A stretch of 64,000 bases of DNA from Rubrivirga sp. SAORIC476 (GTDB lineage Bacteria; Bacteroidota; Rhodothermia; Rhodothermales; Rubricoccaceae), in contig NZ_MVOI01000003.1 of assembly GCF_002283555.1 (NCBI RefSeq), forward strand, positions 1,657,578 through 1,721,577, read 5' to 3'. A program made the position numbers and the translations under genes. The notes under the pieces were generated by a model. The model was not told where the DNA came from and did not search any database. It saw nothing but the letters and a program-made list of their open reading frames with translations. This document shows, piece after piece, positions 58,848 to 64,000 of this stretch. Within the stretch, counting starts at the first letter, position 1. Every line of letters starts with the position of its first letter.

Positions 58848-59978
58848 TCACGCATCGCTGGACGCCATCGCGTCGATCAGCGCCCACGTCGCCAGCGCGC
58901 CGTTGACGCTCGTGTAGAGCCCGAACGTTTCGTACACCGCGCTCCCCCAGTTGCCCTGCACCTCCGACGGCAGCACCGCGTTCTGCGCCGGGTCCGACAC
59001 GTTGCGGACGAACCCGAACGCCACGCCCTTCTCCTGGCACACCTTCCCGATCACGGCGTCGTCCATCTCGATCACCGCGTAGTCCGCGTACTGCCCGTCC
59101 GTCGTGCCCACCACGAACGTGGCCGTCGTCAGCAGCGGGACGTTGGTCGGCGTGACGAGATCGTTCAGCGCCACCGGGCTCGTCGGCGTGCACAGGTCCA
59201 GCGGGTCGAAACTGGGCGTGTCGGGGTCTGTGCCGTGGAGTGGAGTGTCCGTCCCGTAGTGCGCGTTGAAGGCATCGGCGAGGGCCTGGAGCCGGTCCTC
59301 CGTCGCCGGGATGTCCACCAGCAGCGCATCGAAGCCGCTCTTGGAGATCGTGGTCCAGTCCGGCGTGTAGTCGCTCGCGTAGGTCGGCCAGTCGCTCGTC
59401 GGGTCCGACGCGCTGTAGAGCGTTCCCGCGTTGACCACGTTGACCGCGCCCAGGTGGTCCGTCAGCCGCGATCCGCCCGCCGTCCCGATCGAGAACAGCA
59501 TCGACGGGCTCGACTCCTTGACGATCTGCTCGATCATGGAGCCGAGGTAGGCCGCGCCCGGCCAGTCGAGGTGCGTGTTGGACTTGAACAGCAGCACCCG
59601 CGTCGAGCCCATCTGCACCAGGCAGTACAGGCCCCAGTAGGTCCACGACTCCGCGTCGTGCCCCGAGTACGGCGGCATGCCCTTGTCGTACCGAGTCCAC
59701 TGGGTCCACTCGTGGTCGTCCTTGGACTGGTCGTGCGTCATGGCCTCGCCGCTGCTCACGAAGACGTGCTGGAGCGCCGCCCACTCGGCCTCGGCCCAGG
59801 TGATCACCACCACGTCCGCCTCGGGGAGCGCGTCGCCCGAGGCGGGGAAAACCGTCGGCGCCGTCGCCCCGATGCTGCCCCAGTCGATGGCCGGGAGCGT
59901 CGGCAGGCCGTCCTCGGGCGGGTAGAACGAGCCGGAGTCGGAGGCTTTCTTCGACGGGTGGGGAGCGGAGCGGGCCAT
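58848..59978 (-). CDS. Nucleoside phosphorylase/nucleosidase-fold protein
   Basis: The 376-aa protein has no signal peptide and begins with a ~45-residue low-complexity region. The core (~50-370) resembles the PNP/MTA-nucleosidase superfamily: ADVVVITWAEAEWAALQHVF (first strand), LLFKSNTHLDWPG, MLFSIGTAGGSRLTDHLGAVNVVNAG (the GxAGG loop), VVGTTDGQYADYAVIEMDDAVI, and the C-terminal SVNGALATWALIDAM helix. Family enzymes cleave nucleoside glycosidic bonds. The size and an insertion at ~175-240 differ from housekeeping MTAN (~230 aa), so the substrate is unknown. Related domains also occur as effectors in defence proteins. Confidence 0.78.
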   Translation of the reverse strand: MARSAPHPSKKASDSGSFYPPEDGLPTLPAIDWGSIGATAPTVFPASGDALPEADVVVITWAEAEWAALQHVFVSSGEAMTHDQSKDDHEWTQWTRYDKGMPPYSGHDAESWTYWGLYCLVQMGSTRVLLFKSNTHLDWPGAAYLGSMIEQIVKESSPSMLFSIGTAGGSRLTDHLGAVNVVNAGTLYSASDPTSDWPTYASDYTPDWTTISKSGFDALLVDIPATEDRLQALADAFNAHYGTDTPLHGTDPDTPSFDPLDLCTPTSPVALNDLVTPTNVPLLTTATFVVGTTDGQYADYAVIEMDDAVIGKVCQEKGVAFGFVRNVSDPAQNAVLPSEVQGNWGSAVYETFGLYTSVNGALATWALIDAMASSDA

Positions 59979-60077
59979 TGGAGAGGGAGAAAGAGGAACG
60001 AGCCACGGGGGCGCGGGCCGCGGCGCGTGTCCTTAGCACGCCCCACGCCGACCCGACAGCCACCGAGGTGGATGAGG

Positions 60078-61916
60078 TCAGTGACCGGAGTGCTCGGGGA
60101 GGATGAGGAAGTTTTGCATCATGCCCGTGTCCTCGTGCGGCAGGATGTGGCAGTGGTACACCGCCTTGCCCGTCCACTGCTTGAACTTGGACCGGATGAC
60201 CACGGTGTGGTCGGCCGGAATCCAGATCGTGTCCTGGATGGTGCCCGGCGCGAACGGTGTCACCACCCCCGTCGACAGGTTCTTGATCGAGATCACCTCG
60301 AACGAGTTGACGTGGATGTGGAACGGGTGGCCCTCCGAGCCGCCCTCCATCATGCTGGGCACGGTCAGGTGCCACTCCTCCACGTCGCCCACGTTCACGA
60401 CCGCCTGCACCGAGCGCTCGTCGTAGACGGCGTTGTTGATCATGAAGTCCAGCTTGATGAGCGGGTTCAGTCCTCCCTCGAACTGCATGCTGAAGACCAC
60501 GTTGCGGACGCGCTTGACCTCGTCGGGCGAGATCAGCGGGTACTCCCGCGTCGGGACCGGGAGCGCCGTCGGCATCGCCATCGTCACCGGGTCGCCCGCG
60601 ACCTCGATCTCGGCCAGCACGCGCGGGCTGCTGTAGAGGAACTGCGCGCACTGCGCGAGTTGCATCACCTTGTAGACGCCCGGCGTGGCGTTCGCGCGCA
60701 GCATGAAGCTGGCGCGGTTGGCCGGGGCCAGCAGGAGCTGCTGGTCCGGGTAGGCGTTCGTGATCGGCACCGCGGGCCGCAGCTGCGGCGTCGGGAAGTT
60801 GACGCCGTCGAGTTCGATCACCTGTAGGTCGTGCCCCTCCACCGCGATCGGCATGACGTTGTCCGACATCGCGTTCAGCAGCCGGAAGCGCGCCACCTCG
60901 CCCGGCCGCATCGTGATGCGCGGGACCGCGAGTTGCGTGCCCAGCGGCATCGCCGCCGGGTCGAACTGGACGGTCGGCGGGCAGCCGGGCGGCGTCACCT
61001 TGGGACCGGTCCCAAAGTTGTGGTCCTCGCGGAAGAACGGCTCCCCGTTGACGAGGTAGTAGCGCCGCTTGTAGTCGCCCGTCGAGAACCCGCCCTTGAG
61101 GTCGGGCGCCGGGATCATGGTCTCGGTGGACGGATCCCAGATCTCGACCTGGTTGCCCAGCGTGTCCCACAGGCTGTTTTGCTTGGGCTCGTACTCCCAC
61201 ACGTCCGACCCGTCCTCGCTGGGGAACAGGCCGATGTCGTTGAACACGAGGAAGTGCTCGGCGGCCGCGGCCACCTCGGGCACCTCGTCGACCGGCCCGC
61301 GGACCACGATGCCCCCCGCCATGCCGGTCACCGCCTGCACCACCGTCGAGCCGTGGTGGTGGGGGTGATACCAGTAGAGCCCGTCCGGCTGGTCGTCCGG
61401 AATCGGGATCTCGTAGACGAGGTCCTCGCCGGGCCGCACCGCGATCATCTCCGCCGTCGGGTCGCTCGTGCCGACGGGCTGGAACAGGTGCGGGATGACG
61501 CTCAGCCCGTGGAAGTGCAGGTTGGTCGTGTCGAGCGCGTGCGGCACGTTGTGGTCGCCCGTCCACCCCGCCGAGTCGGTCGGCGGGAGGCGGTTCTCCA
61601 GCCTGACGCGGAGGTGGTCGCCGGGGCGGAGTTCGAGCAGCGGCCCGGGGATCTGGCCGTTGTAGGCGCGGAGGCGGGCCCGGGTCTCGGTGCCCGTGCT
61701 GGCCTCGAACGTGCGCTCGACGCGCTCGGCCGTCAGCGTCACGTCCACGACGCGCCCGGAGCGGACGACCTCGGGGGCGGCGCCGGCCGAGCCGTCGCCC
61801 GAGGTGGGCGCGGTGGCCGCCTCGACGGCCTGGCAGCCGGCGAGCGGCAGGAGCGGGGCGGCCGCAGCGGCCCCGCCGACGGTGCTCAGGAACGAGCGGC
61901 GGGAGTAGCGGCTCAT
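60078..61916 (-). CDS. Tat-exported multicopper oxidase
   Basis: The 612-aa periplasmic or surface enzyme has a twin-arginine signal (MSRYSRRSFLSTVGGAAAAA) with a lipobox-like LAGC at the cleavage end. Copper ligands are LDTTNLHFHGL, WYHPHHHGSTV, HPFHIHVNSFEV and HCHILPHEDTGMM, giving the type 1 and trinuclear centres. The overall layout is of the CotA/bilirubin-oxidase type. It oxidises phenols, bilirubin or metal ions (Mn2+, Cu+) with O2; the true substrate is unknown. The start overlaps the stop of the upstream haem-motif lipoprotein gene by 4 bp, so both are produced together. Confidence 0.93.
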   Translation of the reverse strand: MSRYSRRSFLSTVGGAAAAAPLLPLAGCQAVEAATAPTSGDGSAGAAPEVVRSGRVVDVTLTAERVERTFEASTGTETRARLRAYNGQIPGPLLELRPGDHLRVRLENRLPPTDSAGWTGDHNVPHALDTTNLHFHGLSVIPHLFQPVGTSDPTAEMIAVRPGEDLVYEIPIPDDQPDGLYWYHPHHHGSTVVQAVTGMAGGIVVRGPVDEVPEVAAAAEHFLVFNDIGLFPSEDGSDVWEYEPKQNSLWDTLGNQVEIWDPSTETMIPAPDLKGGFSTGDYKRRYYLVNGEPFFREDHNFGTGPKVTPPGCPPTVQFDPAAMPLGTQLAVPRITMRPGEVARFRLLNAMSDNVMPIAVEGHDLQVIELDGVNFPTPQLRPAVPITNAYPDQQLLLAPANRASFMLRANATPGVYKVMQLAQCAQFLYSSPRVLAEIEVAGDPVTMAMPTALPVPTREYPLISPDEVKRVRNVVFSMQFEGGLNPLIKLDFMINNAVYDERSVQAVVNVGDVEEWHLTVPSMMEGGSEGHPFHIHVNSFEVISIKNLSTGVVTPFAPGTIQDTIWIPADHTVVIRSKFKQWTGKAVYHCHILPHEDTGMMQNFLILPEHSGH

Positions 61917-63460
61917 GGACGCCAGGCCGACGCGACCGTCGGGGTGGCACCACCGTCCAGCGTGCAGCCCTTCGGCTCCTGATTCACGGTGAACGTCTGG
62001 TACTGGGTGAAGGCCACCGACAGCTGCATCGACGTGTCGAGGTTCAGCGCGTCGGGGTACTGGCCGCCGTGGTAGGCGTCCGGGAAGAGGTTGTTGAAGA
62101 AGTAGTCCGCGTTCTCGGCCGAGTACTCCTCGCAGATGCCCGAGTAGCCGAACGACGGCGGCACGTTGGTGCCCATCTCGGAGATGCCCGAGGCCGCCGC
62201 GTACGCCGACGCGTGGCACGACATGCAAGACGATAGCTTGTTGTCGACTGGCCCGGCCAGCCGACCTCGGCACCCGAAGTGCTCGTAGATGGCCGTCGAG
62301 TCCTCGGTCATCGCCACGTTCAGGACGCCCTGGCGCGCGGGCACGCTGTCGGCCTCCTCGACCGCTGGGAACGTGTCGGGGTCGCTGCCCCACTGGATGC
62401 CGACCGGCTGGAGACGGTCCCAGATCGTGTCGCCGGGCAGCAGACCGTTGTACGCGAACGTGCCATAGATCCAGCGCGTCGGCGACTTCGGGTCCACCGC
62501 GGCCACGTCGACCTGCACCAGGCGGACCGTCTGGGGCGTCCGGCGGCACGCGAACGTCGAGTCGCTCTCGTCGAGCGTGTGGCGGTCGACTGTCCACTCG
62601 GGCGCGCCTTCGAGGTAGGGGACGCAGGAGGTGGGGGCGGTCGTGAAGAGGAACTTGGTCACCAGCGTCCCGGTCGGGAACGGGAGCCCGGCGGGCGCGG
62701 GCCGCCCGTCGACCTGTACCACCTGGGCCTCGCCGCTGGCGGGGAACGCCTGCCCGAGCGCGTAGCCGCCGTAGGTGTTGTACATCCCCACAGCCCAGGT
62801 CTCGAAGCCCGCCGCGTTCGCCTCGGGGCAGTCATCGGCCCCGATGGGGTCCTGGCCCGGGCTCCCGTCCCGGGTCGCGACCGAGGGGGGCAGTTCGTGG
62901 ACCGCGATGCGCGCGCTCGCGCCGAGCAGGTCCGAGAGGTGGGCCGTCCGTTCGTTGGTGGTGCCGTGGATGAACTCCCGCCCGACCGTCGGGTCGTAGG
63001 CCATCCAGGGGACGTGGTACCACGCCGTCTGGCCGTTCACGGTGCTGCGGAAGCCCGCCTCGTTGGAGAGCTGGTCGTCCTGCCCCTGGCGGATGACGGT
63101 CTTGACCGTCTCCATCCACTCCGGCCAGATCGAGTTCTCCCAGGCGCCCGGCGCCATCGACGAGTCGCTCTGGGACTCGAAGTCGGTGGCGGCAGTCAGA
63201 CCGAGCCAGGGGCAGTCGGCCGGGGCACAGGGACCGGGGTCGGCGGTCGGGTAGTCGTGGCTGAGTTCGAAGACGGGGCCCGTCCACCCCTCCGGCGCCT
63301 CCCCGACGGCGTCGGCGAAGGCGAACACCGACGCGTCGAGGTCGGTATCGGGCGTGGGGGCGGGAGTGTCCCGGTCACAGCCGGTGGCGACCAGAAGGAG
63401 CGCGGAGGCGGCGAGGACACTCCGCACCAGGGCGGAGGAGCGGCGAGAGACGAGCGACAT
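61913..63460 (-). CDS. Lipoprotein with a c-type haem motif, coupled to the multicopper oxidase
   Basis: The 515-aa protein has a lipobox at residues ~24-28 (VATGC). A single CxxCH motif (CMSCHASAY) lies at about residue 418 in the C-terminal part. The rest is a compact globular region of unclassified type with several Trp-, Tyr- and Cys-containing segments (TAWYHVPWMAYDPTVGREF, GFETWAVGMYNTYGGYAL, FLFTTAPTSCVPYL). I do not recognise the family name. It is translationally coupled to the multicopper oxidase (ATGA overlap) and is probably its electron donor or acceptor in the periplasm. It could be part of a metal- or thiosulfate-oxidising pair. Confidence 0.78.
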   Translation of the reverse strand: MSLVSRRSSALVRSVLAASALLLVATGCDRDTPAPTPDTDLDASVFAFADAVGEAPEGWTGPVFELSHDYPTADPGPCAPADCPWLGLTAATDFESQSDSSMAPGAWENSIWPEWMETVKTVIRQGQDDQLSNEAGFRSTVNGQTAWYHVPWMAYDPTVGREFIHGTTNERTAHLSDLLGASARIAVHELPPSVATRDGSPGQDPIGADDCPEANAAGFETWAVGMYNTYGGYALGQAFPASGEAQVVQVDGRPAPAGLPFPTGTLVTKFLFTTAPTSCVPYLEGAPEWTVDRHTLDESDSTFACRRTPQTVRLVQVDVAAVDPKSPTRWIYGTFAYNGLLPGDTIWDRLQPVGIQWGSDPDTFPAVEEADSVPARQGVLNVAMTEDSTAIYEHFGCRGRLAGPVDNKLSSCMSCHASAYAAASGISEMGTNVPPSFGYSGICEEYSAENADYFFNNLFPDAYHGGQYPDALNLDTSMQLSVAFTQYQTFTVNQEPKGCTLDGGATPTVASAWRP

Positions 63461-63829
63461 GGGCTACCTGCGGGTGAGGAACAGGACCGTTCCGCCGAGA
63501 CGACCTGTCGGGCGAACGGATGCCTCCAATACCGCACCCACACCCCAATCATGCGTCGGGGGACTACACGATTAGAGCGTACCGCATCGACAACGAGTCC
63601 TCGCGACCTCGCGCGTGTCACCCCGGGTCTGGCGCCCCCCCCCTGCGTCGCCCTCCCGTTCACGACCGGCGGCAGGACGGGCTCGTGGCCGGGGCCGAGG
63701 TCCTCTACCGCTCGGGAGGACACGGGCGACGATCAGAGCGGGGCGCGCAGGCATCGACTCCGTACGGGGATGCGTGTGAATCCGATGGGGGGCCGGTCGC
63801 TGGCGGACGGACAGACCTACCTTGGAGCC
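63461..63829. other. 369-bp region between the oxidase operon and the riboswitch
   Basis: No gene fits on either strand. It must contain the promoter of the minus-strand lipoprotein/oxidase operon and the promoter of the riboswitch transcript. I see no clear -7/-33 match. Confidence 0.4.
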
Positions 63830-64000
63830 TGCTCTTTCACCCCGCCTCGGGTTCCGCGCGTCGGCGCGGATGAAAAGGGAATCCGGTGACGCCGCCTCGC
63901 GGCCACTCCGGAGCTGTCCCCGCAACTGTAGGCGGCCCGCCGTCGGCGACGACGCCCGCGACCACTCTCCCTCGGGAGGGGAAGGTCGGGGCCGAGCCAG
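63830..64000 (+). promoter_or_regulatory. Cobalamin (B12) riboswitch, cut by the window end
   Basis: The conserved core is present in order: AAAAGGGAATCCGGTG (63873-63888), then GAGCTGTCCCCGCAACTGTA (63911-63930), then the start of the B12 box, GAGCCAG (63994-64000), where the window ends. This matches the adenosylcobalamin-riboswitch consensus, in which B12 binding represses the downstream gene. The regulated gene (typically a TonB-dependent receptor such as BtuB, or cobalamin biosynthesis) lies beyond the window. The 5' boundary is approximate. Confidence 0.9.

Overview
The window is very GC-rich (by eye about 70%, third codon positions almost always G or C) and carries protein genes only; I found no rRNA, tRNA, CRISPR array or transposase. 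Five large secreted proteins end in the C-terminal sorting domain of the type IX secretion system (a PNP motif, then 'DALGR', then 'G.Y.VRV'). This domain occurs only in the Bacteroidota/Rhodothermota lineage. Together with the extreme GC content and the paired ECF-sigma/serine-threonine-kinase genes, this suggests a marine Rhodothermota of the Rubrivirga/Rubricoccus kind; the genus is inference.

Layout. 1-205 holds a short tandem repeat and a REP-like inverted repeat. 206-1627 is a secreted Asp-box propeller protein. 1699-5110 (minus) is a compact operon: ECF sigma factor, kinase, FHA protein and a TssJ-like lipoprotein, i.e. a type VI secretion regulatory and anchor module without the rest of the T6SS in view. 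5329-6966 holds a lipoprotein and a P1-nuclease-like hydrolase. 7397-11387 is a second sigma/kinase pair divergent from an AraC regulator with a dead receiver domain. 11710-14763 is a striking 18-blade (3 x 6) propeller protein built from near-identical 120-bp repeats. 14828-20072 has a lectin-CAP protein, a cytoplasmic GH13 glucosidase, an L,D-transpeptidase and an ABC exporter. 20175-24437 has a large unknown protein, a secreted PqqB-like metallo-hydrolase and a CPBP-like membrane protein.

24552-29960 is a sugar block: trehalase lipoprotein, MFS sugar transporter, FKBP lipoprotein and secreted neopullulanase-like GH13. A second secreted alpha-amylase lies at 38408-41149 behind a LacI-type operator. 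Together these would degrade trehalose and starch outside the cell, import the sugars and finish cleavage in the cytoplasm. 30410-38236 holds a TolB-like propeller lipoprotein, a multidomain amidase, an esterase, a small unknown protein, another T9SS propeller protein and a luciferase-like oxidoreductase. 41234-44828 is an unknown exported protein plus glycine dehydrogenase. 45022-50001 is a segment with one giant beta-helix surface protein, bounded by 93-bp direct repeats of the 3' end of the RNase III gene. 50943-58796 carries a succinate-semialdehyde-type dehydrogenase and the glutamate synthase pair gltB-gltD, with a REP-like element between them. 58848-63460 has a nucleoside-phosphorylase-like protein, then a haem-motif lipoprotein and a Tat multicopper oxidase that overlap by 4 bp. 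The window ends inside a cobalamin riboswitch whose gene lies beyond it.

Two features recur throughout: intergenic GC palindromes of the form CCGCCTCGG-N(2 or more)-CCGAGGCGG between genes in every orientation, and tight same-strand packing with 4-bp ATGA overlaps in the operons. Shine-Dalgarno sequences are generally not obvious, as expected for this lineage.
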